The translations under genes and the position numbers were made by a program. Of a DNA stretch of 64,000 nucleotides, positions 42,801-50,705 are shown one piece after another. Within the stretch, counting starts at the first letter, position 1, and each line of letters starts with the position of its first letter. A model generated the notes under the pieces. The model was not told the DNA's origin and did not search any database. It saw only the letters and a program-made list of their open reading frames with translations. Location: assembly GCF_031432215.1 (NCBI RefSeq), contig NZ_JAVKGN010000003.1, positions 40,879 to 104,878 of the forward strand, in the 5' to 3' direction. This DNA is from Halodesulfurarchaeum sp. HSR-GB. GTDB lineage: Archaea > Halobacteriota > Halobacteria > Halobacteriales > Halobacteriaceae.

Positions 42801-44900
42801 GACAAGTTAGGTGAGCTAGTGGAGGACATGGACCTCGGGGACATGCGCCAATTTGAATCTGAACACGAACGGGAAGACGGATCGACTTTCCCCGTCGACG
42901 TGTGGGCGAATAAGATCGAAATCAATGGAGACGTTTGGTTCCTTGGATTTGCTCGGGATATCACCAAGCGGAAAGACCGGGAACGGTTAGAGTTCTTGGA
43001 ATCACTCGCAACCCAACTCACGGAATTGGCAAGTGATCTTTTAGAGACCGGTCAAAAACCCATCGAGGAAAAAATCGATGGAGCGTTGGAAACGATTGGG
43101 ACACTCGTTGACGCGGACCGTAGTTATGTGTTTCAAATCGACCACGGTGAGAAAACACTCAGCAACACGCATGAATGGACTGCGGAAAGCGTCGAGCCGC
43201 AGATCGACAACCTCCAGGATCTTCCCATTGACACCTTCCCTTGGTGGATGGAGCAGTTGGAGGCTCGCGAACCGCTCATTATCCCAGCCGTTTCCGAACT
43301 CCCACCGGAAGCTTCCGCCGTGCAAGAGATATTGCAAGAGCAAGATTTCAAGTCATTAATCGTTTCGCCGATGATGTCGGGGGACAAACTCGTCGGCTTT
43401 ATCGGCTTCGATTGGGTGGAAAAACAAGAACCATGGTCGGAAGACTTCATTCATATTTTGCGGATCAGTGGGGAAATCATTTCCAGTGCAATCCAACGCG
43501 AATCGCGACGACGTGAACTGGAGCGACGGGAAGCGTATTTAGATCAATCAAGTGACATCATCTCAGTCATGGATATCAACGGAGAAGTGAAATACCAAAG
43601 TGCCTCAACCGAACGAGTCACTGATTTTTCACCTGCGGAAATAATTGGTGACTCCGGATTTGAACACATCCATCCGGATGATCTTGAAACAATCGAGAAG
43701 GAATTCCCGTCATTTGTGTCACAACCAGAAGAAGAAGTCCAGGCGGAACTCCGGGTTGAGACGAAAGACGGCTCTTGGAAATGGATCGAAGTTCGGGGCG
43801 TGAACAAATTGAATGACCCAGTTATCGATGGATTACTCTTTAGTTCTCGTGACATCACCAAGCGAAAAGAGCGCGAGCAGGAAATTCAGGACCTCAATGA
43901 ACGTCTCGAACTCGCAATCGAGGGGGCGAATATCGGGATTTGGGACTGGGATATGGAGATCGACGAAGTGGAACGGGACGAACTCCTCACCGAAATGCTC
44001 GGATACACGCCCGAAGAAATGGGCGCTCACATCAATGATTGGGAACGACTCGTGCATCCCGAGGGCAAAACCCGACACGACAAAGCCTTGGCCGAGCATA
44101 TCGAGAACCAAACGCCCCACTATCAGTGTGAATACCGTCTGAAAACCGCTTCTGGAGACTGGAAATGGGTGCGAACCATTGGGAAAGTCGTCGACCGAGA
44201 CGAAGATGGGAATCCAGTTCGGGCAGTCGGAATTCATCTCGATATCAATGACCGGAAAGAACGGGAACGTGAACTTCAGCGGGAAAAAGACCGCCTCGAC
44301 GAATTCGCCAGCGTCGTCTCACATGACCTCCGAAACCCGCTGAATGTTGCCCAGGGGCGGGTTGACCTCGCCCGGGAAGATAGTGATACCGACCATCTCG
44401 ACGCTGCAGCGGAGGGGATCGAACGGAGTCTTGAGCTGATTGATGATTTGTTAACCCTCGCCCGAGGAGGCAAAGAGATTGGTGAAATGGAACCTGTGGA
44501 GATGGCTGATCTCGTCCAAACCTGTTGGAATTATGTCGAGACAGGCGATGCAAGGGTTGTTACAGATCTTGAGTCAACAATACAGGCTGATAGAAGCCGT
44601 CTTCGCCAACTTCTGGAGAATTTGTTCCGCAATGCGGTTGATCACGGTGGCGAAGACGTGACCATCAGGGTTGGATCACTGCCCGAAGGGTTTTACGTGG
44701 AGGATGATGGTACAGGAATTCCCCAAGAGAAGCGTGAGAGTGTCTTCGAGCCGAGCTACTCGGAGAGTGGCGGTTCAAGATTCGGATTATCCATCGTCAA
44801 GCAGATTGTGGACGCCCATGGGTGGGACATTCATATTACCGAAGGTTCGGAGGGTGGAGCGCGATTCGAAATTACAGGGATCGAAGTCGTTGCGGAATAG
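39879..44900 (+). CDS. Giant multi-PAS/GAF sensor with two histidine-kinase cores
   Basis: The 1,673-residue cytoplasmic protein has no membrane helix. Order: coiled coil (15-70), PAS, a first kinase core with H208 (LRHNLRND), ENAAKH, DNGPGIEE and GSGLGLWLAH up to about 415, then five PAS domains, a GAF domain (about 1040-1215), two more PAS domains, and a C-terminal core with H1482 (VVSHDLRNP), NLFRNAVDHGG, DDGTGIPQEK and SRFGLSIVKQ. Two full kinase cores in one chain is unusual. It overlaps rsbX by 8 bp, so it belongs to the stressosome operon and could be its output or an extra input. A 10-G run (41376-41385) lies in frame. There is no receiver domain. Confidence 0.5.
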   Translation: MTDQIEQLLKTAKARSGPELQQELESITRQVQDLQAENEQLREEKESLQTELEKTTKGTLQLASELEQRYQQLFESAVEGIYTTTEGLDEYRMANPAFADLLGYESGDAVCEAIDSIEEEVFVDPDRYAEYSETLQAVGEVNQFEYQIRTADGETRWVSDSVRAITDEEGGITGYRGGVIDITEEKKQEEALKRQTNLSIVLNRVLRHNLRNDISVVRGYTQMMADELDDTTHGEKALNTIDSLVELSEKARVLDDIISSDANPEPTDIPDLINGIVTQVRRDYPSASISVEADGGITAEVRPSFKRAIRELIENAAKHSGDEPTVEVSVESKSDDVHIRIADNGPGIEEQEARVLRSGSEKPLKHGSGLGLWLAHWIVTNHDGLTDAILTDEGTMLTVVIPRTTKEVGQQEVPELARSRDQYKAAFKEAGDGMTITDDKARILDVNKEAARIYGVDQQELIGRPIREFISDNFDFEAEWGAIKDTEIKRGEMKIVSGDGGGVSPIEYTAKSHIIPGQHLIVSRDVTERKEREQELERMRDLFEEAQRLGDLGAWEVEEDGNLRWTAGTRRIHEVEADFEPTVTDAIEFYHKNDRQRIEEAVNKAREAGKTYDVEARIITATGDVRWVRASGGPTDSGETIRGYIQDITEQKEREQELKRTNKLFERAQAVGEVGWWQKDIPSDDITWSEQVYEMWGAEGDVSSIDHETFLDFVHPEDAAYVDEQWEAAKNGQPYDIEHRIITGDGDVKWMREQAELTFNDDGEPVSAIGIVQDITELKEREQEIQQLKERLELAVEGAGLGVWDWDMTTGEVELNERYVEMLGYSKEEFGHHIDDWKTRIHPDDRERVENSLDAHIAGETEYFETEYRLQTVEGDWKWHQTLGRIVDRDGEGAPVRSVGVQIDISERKARERELQELKDRFHTLFERAPEAIALHDSQGSIQEVNEQLVKNLGYSREELLSMNITDFDVTLSKDKLGELVEDMDLGDMRQFESEHEREDGSTFPVDVWANKIEINGDVWFLGFARDITKRKDRERLEFLESLATQLTELASDLLETGQKPIEEKIDGALETIGTLVDADRSYVFQIDHGEKTLSNTHEWTAESVEPQIDNLQDLPIDTFPWWMEQLEAREPLIIPAVSELPPEASAVQEILQEQDFKSLIVSPMMSGDKLVGFIGFDWVEKQEPWSEDFIHILRISGEIISSAIQRESRRRELERREAYLDQSSDIISVMDINGEVKYQSASTERVTDFSPAEIIGDSGFEHIHPDDLETIEKEFPSFVSQPEEEVQAELRVETKDGSWKWIEVRGVNKLNDPVIDGLLFSSRDITKRKEREQEIQDLNERLELAIEGANIGIWDWDMEIDEVERDELLTEMLGYTPEEMGAHINDWERLVHPEGKTRHDKALAEHIENQTPHYQCEYRLKTASGDWKWVRTIGKVVDRDEDGNPVRAVGIHLDINDRKERERELQREKDRLDEFASVVSHDLRNPLNVAQGRVDLAREDSDTDHLDAAAEGIERSLELIDDLLTLARGGKEIGEMEPVEMADLVQTCWNYVETGDARVVTDLESTIQADRSRLRQLLENLFRNAVDHGGEDVTIRVGSLPEGFYVEDDGTGIPQEKRESVFEPSYSESGGSRFGLSIVKQIVDAHGWDIHITEGSEGGARFEITGIEVVAE

Positions 44901-45009
44901 AAGGCCCGAATACAACAAGCCGTCATCAGAACCGCCTCATGGTGTTGCGTTTGATTCCCACCAAACATTTTTGCATGTTCACTTCAATTATATTTTTAAC
45001 TTGTGACAT

Positions 45010-45231
45010 ATGAGCCAAAATGTAATTGCTAAAATTGTGGAGGAGGTCGCGGATGCCGAAGGTGTTGAACCGAGCGAGCTGGATCTTACTTTGTACAATC
45101 ATATTGACACCGATGCGCTGGTTAGGTTAGTGAACGCAGAGAAGGGGAGCTGGAGGCTTTCATTTGATATTCCAGGGTATACAGTAACTGTCCGCAGTGA
45201 TGGCTCAACGCTTGTTGAGCCAAAACAATAA
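45010..45231 (+). CDS. HalOD1 domain protein (73 aa)
   Basis: The whole protein is one haloarchaeal output domain 1: VIAKIVEEVADAEGVEPSELD, YNHIDTDALVRLV and SWRLSFDIPGYTVTVRSDG. HalOD1 proteins are small and often follow sensor kinases or form the output part of response regulators in haloarchaea. It follows the giant kinase by 109 bp behind an AT-rich segment with a TATA-like TATATTTTTA at 44990, so it may have its own promoter. The biochemical role of HalOD1 is unknown. Confidence 0.5.
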   Translation: MSQNVIAKIVEEVADAEGVEPSELDLTLYNHIDTDALVRLVNAEKGSWRLSFDIPGYTVTVRSDGSTLVEPKQ

Positions 45232-45573
45232 ACCCAGACAGTCAAACACTCGTAGTCTGTATCCCACGGTGGAAATAAATTGTCAAACGTGTGAAGGGAC
45301 CGACAGAGACAGACAGTCCAAAACTGCGGCGAGTGTTTCCGTTAAAGGTCAGGAGTGTCGTCCCCCATGGTTACTTCGAAAGGTGAAACCAGTGCCGGCA
45401 TATTGGGTAACCGATTCAGACCACATATCTTTTCCCAGATTGTTGACTCTGAAAGTGTAGTGATTGGCTGGTTCATCCCGAGAAGTACGATATAATCGAG
45501 GGCGTCATGCTGAACTCAAAGTCAAAGTTCATCACCCGGTTTTGGTTATCATCTGAATAGGTGCAATATCCTC

Positions 45574-45599
45574 GTGCTGAATGGAAAGCGTGAATTTAG
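45574..45599. repeat. Dispersed GTGCTGAAT repeat, copy
   Basis: GTGCTGAATGGAAAGC then GTGAATTTAG closely resembles the copy at 37514 (GTGCTGAATACAAAGCGCG). Its upstream part (GGTTTTGGTTATCATCTGAATAGG) matches that of the copy at 46.45 kb. The gap 45232-45691 holds nothing else recognisable. Confidence 0.5.
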
Positions 45600-45691
45600 T
45601 CCAGACAATACTACTGGTTGATGGATCTGAAAGCGGCGTAAATTCGGCGTTAGGACCTTTATTATTTAACGTTAAGGATTGTACTAGTATT

Positions 45692-46282
45692 ATGGCACCA
45701 TCTACTGTTGAAACATCCCACCTTTTCCCAATGCGTGTCATAGATTCCGATTTCAACGTCATAAAACAGAATTCCGATATGACTGAATTGACTGGTATTG
45801 ACACCAATTCACAGGAAGTCAACTGCCACGATCAGTTACCAAATTTGCTTTGTGAAACTGAGGGGTGCCCACTGAAACGATTTCGAGACGATGATGGTAA
45901 GGGCCCTAAACTACGTTACGGCGAAGAGGAAGTCGAATTACGTTACGTTGATGAGGATACCATTGCCACAGAATTTGAAGTGGAAATGCCAAATGGTGAA
46001 ACGAGGTTCATGTCAATGGTTTCCGAACGGATAATGGATAAATCCGGGGAACCCGGGGCCATTATTCAGAGTTTCAAGGATATGGGGTTTATAAAACAAA
46101 GTCAGGATACGAATCCGGGAATGTCGGTTCCTGAGCCCAGAGATTTTGGTTCATTTCGCCACGCATTGACGGACCTCATGGATAGAGCCGCCTCAAATGG
46201 AGTCGAAGTTGCCGATCGGTCGGACAAATCATCACTAACTGGTTCTGGCGGCCAATGGAAATTCGAGATAACGCCGCTCTAA
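45692..46282 (+). CDS. PAS-domain protein (196 aa)
   Basis: From the ATG at 45692, the sequence has a PAS domain (FPMRVIDSDFNVIKQNSDMTELTGID, two CxxxxxC-type cysteines in CHDQLPNLLCETEGCP, and RIMDKSGEPGAIIQSFKDM) like the sensory PAS of haloarchaeal taxis proteins. The last 45 residues (FRHALTDLMDRAASNGVEV, GGQWKFEITPL) could be a diverged HalOD1-like output domain. The frame is open to 45581, but that part lies over the dispersed repeat. It may provide a redox or metal-responsive input through the cysteines. Confidence 0.5.
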   Translation: MAPSTVETSHLFPMRVIDSDFNVIKQNSDMTELTGIDTNSQEVNCHDQLPNLLCETEGCPLKRFRDDDGKGPKLRYGEEEVELRYVDEDTIATEFEVEMPNGETRFMSMVSERIMDKSGEPGAIIQSFKDMGFIKQSQDTNPGMSVPEPRDFGSFRHALTDLMDRAASNGVEVADRSDKSSLTGSGGQWKFEITPL

Positions 46283-46440
46283 TCTCATAGAGAAGATGAG
46301 TGAGCTGTGCCCGGAGCTGTTATCGTGCAATTCCAAGTGTATGAAAAAGGCACTTTGCTGATCTCGCTATATAATGGGAGTTCAGTTCTATAACGATTAA
46401 CAGACCGTTTTCGTCCAAGAAGAGTGCTGAATAAAAAAAT

Positions 46441-46520
46441 TCTCTATTTTGTACTCCGTTTTGATTACAATCTGAATAGTTACAGTTCATCGCTGCTGAA
46501 TAGATAGCGCGTATGCAGCA
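46441..46520. repeat. Dispersed CTGCTGAATA repeat, copy
   Basis: The palindromic core TGCTGAATA (46493-46501) ... TATGCAGCA (46512-46520) is preceded by TTGTACTCCGTTTTGATTAC. This is close to the copy at 47.12 kb over about 75 bp. The gap 46283-46667 has no gene. Confidence 0.5.
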
Positions 46521-46667
46521 TCCCACCGTTGTGGAATTGAGGTGTGTGGAATTGGTAGGTACAGCGTGCGAACTTATCGTCAGGGATTGTAACAGATGGA
46601 AGCCATCAAGTCTTTCCTGCTAACGTGAGGCGGTCTAATTTACGAGATGAGTGTCTTGGGGCATTAG

Positions 46668-47000
46668 CTATCGGCCTATGAGTCCCAGTATCCGTCTGCG
46701 AACGTTCTCGGCTGAATCATAGGTTTGGTTATTAGTTGAAGAGAGTACGTCCTCCAGGGGTTTCTTGTCGCCCTGAGTTTCAAGTTCATAATCGCCATAG
46801 GCCTCAACCAACTCAGTTGTGGTGGTTGGATAGTCGTGCGATTTGAGCGCTTTATCAAGATCACCAAGCCGCACGCTTTCGTCATCAAACAGCGGTTCCT
46901 TTTCATCGCCGCGGGCTTTAGCCTCCTCTAATTCTCTCTCGCGCTGGCGATTCTCTTCACGATCCTCTTGCTCCTCTCGGCCCTGTCTATCATCCGCCAT
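46668..47000 (-). CDS. DUF5789 family protein (110 aa)
   Basis: A highly charged N-terminus (GREEQEDREENRQRERELEEAKARGDE) is followed by the family domain: LDKALKSHDYPTTTTELVEAYGDYELE, PLEDVLSS and SAENVRRRILGLIG. Haloarchaea carry several DUF5789 proteins; they are small, soluble and of unknown function. The gene stands alone between two dispersed-repeat copies on the opposite strand from the signalling genes. Confidence 0.5.
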   Translation of the reverse strand: MADDRQGREEQEDREENRQRERELEEAKARGDEKEPLFDDESVRLGDLDKALKSHDYPTTTTELVEAYGDYELETQGDKKPLEDVLSSTNNQTYDSAENVRRRILGLIGR

Positions 47001-47120
47001 AAATAACAGTAGATGATCCAGCCGAATATAACTCTCGGCGGTTGGTTTGCAGGCGCGTTCTGACGGCTGATTCAGGGATTATCTGGAGAAAACAACGAAG
47101 TTGTCGTGCTAACTACAAGG

Positions 47121-47200
47121 TCTGTATCTTGCACTCCATTTCGGTTACTATCTGGATGAGTACAATCAAAGCTTGCTGAATAGATCGCGCATATCTTGCA
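47121..47200. repeat. Dispersed CTGCTGAATA repeat, copy
   Basis: GTCTGTATCTTGCACT, then TTCGGTTACTATCTGG, then TTGCTGAATAGATCGCGC. It parallels the copy at 46441-46520. GGTCTGTATCTTGCACTG recurs at 50383-50400 without the palindrome. A weaker relative (CTGCTGCATAGATGGTCTG) is at 48282. Confidence 0.5.
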
Positions 47201-47233
47201 GTGGGGCTTTGTTTATTACCGGGATCGTTACTA

Positions 47234-48172
47234 TCACGATTCAACCTCAAAGGCGCCAAAGAAATGCTGCTCCTCTTCAGTCAACACGGACGGGTCACGC
47301 TCGACCGTATCTAAATCATCAACGTACTCAACATCGCACGAAACGGGTATCTCTGTCGTAGAATTCACGTCAAACTTAGCGACCGGCGTTCCATCCTTTA
47401 CCGCCACCCACTGCCGTTGCTCGGGTTCGACTTTTTTCGTTTCCAGTGTATCGTACCGTTCAGCCACCTCCAGATCAACTTCGTCATGGTCTGGACCGAG
47501 AATCTCCCACTCCCGGCGAATCGGTGGAAATTCGATGTCACCGACGATTTCCGGGAATTGCCACCCGATTATCGGGATACTAAATTCAGACGCGTTAATT
47601 GTATAGTCAACCTCGCCTGAGAGGCGGAATACCCGGTAGGTCCCCTTTTCATTCATCTGGATTTCGAAGTTCGCCTGAGCCCAATACGGTTCGACGTTCG
47701 ATATCTCACTTCGCGGGAATTCGTACACCTTATCCGGACCGTCACGCGTGATTTCGATCGGATCAGTCGGGTCATTCAACCGGCGTGGTTCGAACCGGAG
47801 AACGGCGGAACCTCTCGTTCTGATGCGGAGTTGGATAGTGGCTTTCTTCGTGTCTTGCCCGTGGACCGAGATGCTGAATGACCGTGTTTCTGTTTCTGTA
47901 TCGGCGTCGAAACGATCGACGGTCGGGTCTCTTTCTGGGAGTTTGTAGTATGGTATTTCGAATTCGTCATGATACGTCGGGATATGGCCTTCGCCCTCTT
48001 CCACGTGAAATTGCTTCACTGTGTCTTCGCCAGCGCCTTGGAGGGTGAGATCGATGTGCGGGTCGTAGAAGTGGTAAATTGCTTTTCGAATCAGGCGATC
48101 GTACACGGCGATAATGGCGAGTACCGAGAGTAGAACGGCGGCCCCAGAAAGAAGGGCGGAGATTGCAACCAT
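47234..48172 (-). CDS. N-terminally membrane-anchored hypothetical protein (312 aa)
   Basis: One N-terminal helix (ISALLSGAAVLLSVLAIIAVYDRL) anchors a beta-rich domain. The domain contains repeated strands (FSISVHGQDTKKATIQLRIRTRGSAVLRFEPRRL; YEFPRSEISNVEPYWAQANFEIQMNEKGTYRVF) that resemble an immunoglobulin-like or halo-adhesion fold. There is no catalytic motif. It has an ordinary haloarchaeal composition and lies upstream of an IS. The function is unknown. Confidence 0.5.
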   Translation of the reverse strand: MVAISALLSGAAVLLSVLAIIAVYDRLIRKAIYHFYDPHIDLTLQGAGEDTVKQFHVEEGEGHIPTYHDEFEIPYYKLPERDPTVDRFDADTETETRSFSISVHGQDTKKATIQLRIRTRGSAVLRFEPRRLNDPTDPIEITRDGPDKVYEFPRSEISNVEPYWAQANFEIQMNEKGTYRVFRLSGEVDYTINASEFSIPIIGWQFPEIVGDIEFPPIRREWEILGPDHDEVDLEVAERYDTLETKKVEPEQRQWVAVKDGTPVAKFDVNSTTEIPVSCDVEYVDDLDTVERDPSVLTEEEQHFFGAFEVES

Positions 48173-48454
48173 TTAGCGTACCTAATCAATTGTAGGTCGT
48201 TCCAATAAGGTCATTAATCTTTGCCCACATGTAGTTGAACCCGGCCCTCCTGTTTCTCAATGTCTCTGCTTTCAATCTGCTGCATAGATGGTCTGAGGGC
48301 ACAGGAGAAAGGGGTGTTCCAATTGCCAAACTCACCAACGAAACCGGCGTCGCTCAGGTCAAAACCTCAGTATTACACCTCAGTCAGATGACCAACCTAT
48401 CTGTCTTCGCTTAGTCAGGTCGGTATCGAACCCTCACTGACCCGTTTCTCCTGA

Positions 48455-50188
48455 TCATCCCGCTGATTTCTTCCCATCTCTTTTCGAATTCAGGTGCCGC
48501 GACGCCCGTTTCAGATTCGTCCCGATAGCTTTCGCTATCGACGCGTTCTTCACCTTGATCTTCCCCGTAAACCTCGTTTTCTCACCGTCCTGGTGATACA
48601 CCTCGTTCATCAACGACTCCGCTCCCGCTCGCTGGTTCAGAAACGCCTGACTCTCGGAGTCGTTCATCCGTTTTCTGCGCTTGGCCAACTTCAACTTTCG
48701 TTCGTAGAAGCCGTAGCTGTAGAACTCTTGTTTTTCCGTCACGAAGCAATTCTCCGTTTGCGGACACGCATCGCAGAACTTACTGTCCATTCGGCCGGAA
48801 ATCCGACCACTCTCACGAGTGTACTGCTGTTCGAACGGTTCGTGCCCCGCCGGACACGCTTGCATCCGATGACCATCCCACTCTGCGGCTGCCAGCGAGA
48901 GTTTCTCTTCGGGTGGTCGTTGTCCCGTAAGTCCAGTGAAGTGCTGGGTAATTCCGTGGGAAGCACACTGTGACTCCACTTCCTTGTGCGTGTAGCCGCC
49001 GTCCAGGAGGAGATCGGTCAATCCCGTCTTATACGGCAACTCTGCCACGTCTTCGGCCAGCATTGTACCATCGTCAGTGTTGTTCGTATCAACGCGAATC
49101 GTCATAATCAATCGAAACGGGTTGTCGCCATCGCAGGTCTCGGCGACGTTCGCCTTGTAGCCGCAATATGATTTGCCTGCTTTCCGGCGGTGTGTTGCGT
49201 CCTCGTCGTGTGGATTTTGCATCGAATCGCTGCTTATCTCGTCAGGGTCCTTCAGTTCGATGTGGCTGGTATCTCCGTCCTCGTCGGTCTGGGCATTTTC
49301 ATCCTCAGCAGACCTGCCGGACCTGATCGGTTGCCAGCCGGGAGAATCACCAGATTCAGGCTGGCCATCTCCGTCGTCCTCATCATTGTCATCATCTTCG
49401 AGTTCAGCGATGCGGTAGCACTGTTCGTCGAGAACCCGCTGAAGGTGAGCGAAACTCTCCAACTCGGCGTACTGTTCATGAGTTTCGAAGCGGTCAACAA
49501 GCCAGGCAGCCTGGTCCACAAGCTGCTCTATCGTGGGTTGAATCTCATCCGGTTCGAGTGTGTAGGACAGTTCCAGATTCTCGGTTTCGGCGAAGTCCTG
49601 GATTTCGTCCGGGAGGTCCGCGACAGTGTCATCCGGTAGATCGCGGAGGAAGTTATGGAGGACTTTGGCGATAAGCTCGATACGCGAGAGCTGCTTGATA
49701 TTGCCCTCAATGAACGTCGAATCCATGCGCTGCGTACTGGCGTCGATATCGAACTCGTCCTGCAGGTAGTCGCGGTGATCTTCGAAAACTTCCTGCAGCA
49801 AATCCCGCCCCGTCTCCTCTTCGAACTCAAGCAATCGGCGGCGGAAATTAGTGAACGTCTTCGGACAGATGTTGTCGCCAAGCGTCTCTTTGCTCAGAGC
49901 ATTCCGGACACGAAAATCGAAGAGATAGGCCGCCTCAAGCTCCTTATCCGACAAGCCCAGCAGGTGTTTGATAATCTCCAGGGAGACGAGTTCGTTGACG
50001 GGCTTGTTCGGGCGACTGAACCCGTCGTGATAGAGAACGTCGAATTTCTGCTCGTCGATCTCCGAGAAGACGTGTTCGTAGAAATGCGTCGACCAGTGGT
50101 TCGCTAACTTTTGCTTCGGGCCGTCTGGCAGCTCTTTGACGGGCGAAAAGAGCTGCTCTTGGGTATGAGAATCGTTTTTCTGAAACAT
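48455..50188 (-). CDS. IS1182-family transposase
   Basis: The 577-residue protein (ATG 50188, MFQKNDSHTQEQLFSP) has the N-terminal domain (RPNKPVNELVSLEIIKHLLGLSDKELEAAYLFDFRVRNAL), the DDE-type core with RMDSTFIEGN and DLLLDGGYTHKEVE, and a CxxC cluster (KFCDACPQTENC) with the C-terminal KLKLAKRRKRMND. It is long for IS1182 because of an acidic insert (DDDNDEDDGDGQPESGDS) common in halophilic versions. The frame is open to 50326 but that reaches past the likely element end. I could not fix the terminal repeats by eye. The gap 48173-48454 has nothing clear. Confidence 0.5.
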   Translation of the reverse strand: MFQKNDSHTQEQLFSPVKELPDGPKQKLANHWSTHFYEHVFSEIDEQKFDVLYHDGFSRPNKPVNELVSLEIIKHLLGLSDKELEAAYLFDFRVRNALSKETLGDNICPKTFTNFRRRLLEFEEETGRDLLQEVFEDHRDYLQDEFDIDASTQRMDSTFIEGNIKQLSRIELIAKVLHNFLRDLPDDTVADLPDEIQDFAETENLELSYTLEPDEIQPTIEQLVDQAAWLVDRFETHEQYAELESFAHLQRVLDEQCYRIAELEDDDNDEDDGDGQPESGDSPGWQPIRSGRSAEDENAQTDEDGDTSHIELKDPDEISSDSMQNPHDEDATHRRKAGKSYCGYKANVAETCDGDNPFRLIMTIRVDTNNTDDGTMLAEDVAELPYKTGLTDLLLDGGYTHKEVESQCASHGITQHFTGLTGQRPPEEKLSLAAAEWDGHRMQACPAGHEPFEQQYTRESGRISGRMDSKFCDACPQTENCFVTEKQEFYSYGFYERKLKLAKRRKRMNDSESQAFLNQRAGAESLMNEVYHQDGEKTRFTGKIKVKNASIAKAIGTNLKRASRHLNSKRDGKKSAG

Positions 50189-50496
50189 GCGTTCACCAAA
50201 ATCCCGAGTGGTCAGATACCCAAGTGTACAATCGCTATTGGCATATAACTTTTGTGAGTGATTATAACAGGAAAGCCAAGCAGTGTCCGATTTTCCCGAT
50301 ATCGTTTCTTTGTTATGATGCGTCACCCAACAACCGAGAATGAGGTTACGACTCGCACCCTTTCTACGGTGCCCTCATGGTCTGTATCTTGCACTGCCTT
50401 CTGTAATTATATTTATCTTAACACTTTTCACCCCCGGTTGCACCGCAGTAAATCGGGTGTGAATGTTTCGATGACACGTTACATCGGTCTACCTCG

Positions 50497-50506
50497 TGTT
50501 GGTTAA
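50497..50506. repeat. TGTTGGTTAA half-site
   Basis: This is the right-arm sequence of the inverted repeats at 10-13 kb, without a left arm. It sits just downstream of the xseB-like gene. The 50189-50521 gap has no gene; it also carries the GTCTGTATCTTGCACTG block at 50384. Confidence 0.5.
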
Positions 50507-50521
50507 GACGGGCTGAGACAA

Positions 50522-50704
50522 CTATTCGAGTTCCGTGACCTTGCCAGGATCGCCACTGAGAGTGTCACGAACCTCCGCAAGAAGTTGGTGCCCCTCGTCG
50601 TAGAGGACCTCACCTTCATCGAGACTACATTCGTCCGCATCAAGCTGTTCGATGATCTCTTCTACCCGTTCTAATCGCTCTCCGATTTCGGGATCGTTCG
50701 CCAT
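50522..50704 (-). CDS. xseB: Exonuclease VII small subunit (XseB-like)
   Basis: A 60-residue helical protein (EIGERLERVEEIIEQLDADECSLDEGEVLYDEGHQLL) with the XseB pattern of L-x3-x-E and S-L-D-E-x-x-x-L-Y-x-E-G. XseB coats the long C-terminal arm of XseA. It starts 1 bp after the xseA stop (XseA first, XseB second), the usual order. XseB is acidic as expected for a halophile. Confidence 0.5.
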   Translation of the reverse strand: MANDPEIGERLERVEEIIEQLDADECSLDEGEVLYDEGHQLLAEVRDTLSGDPGKVTELE

Positions 50705-50705
50705 C

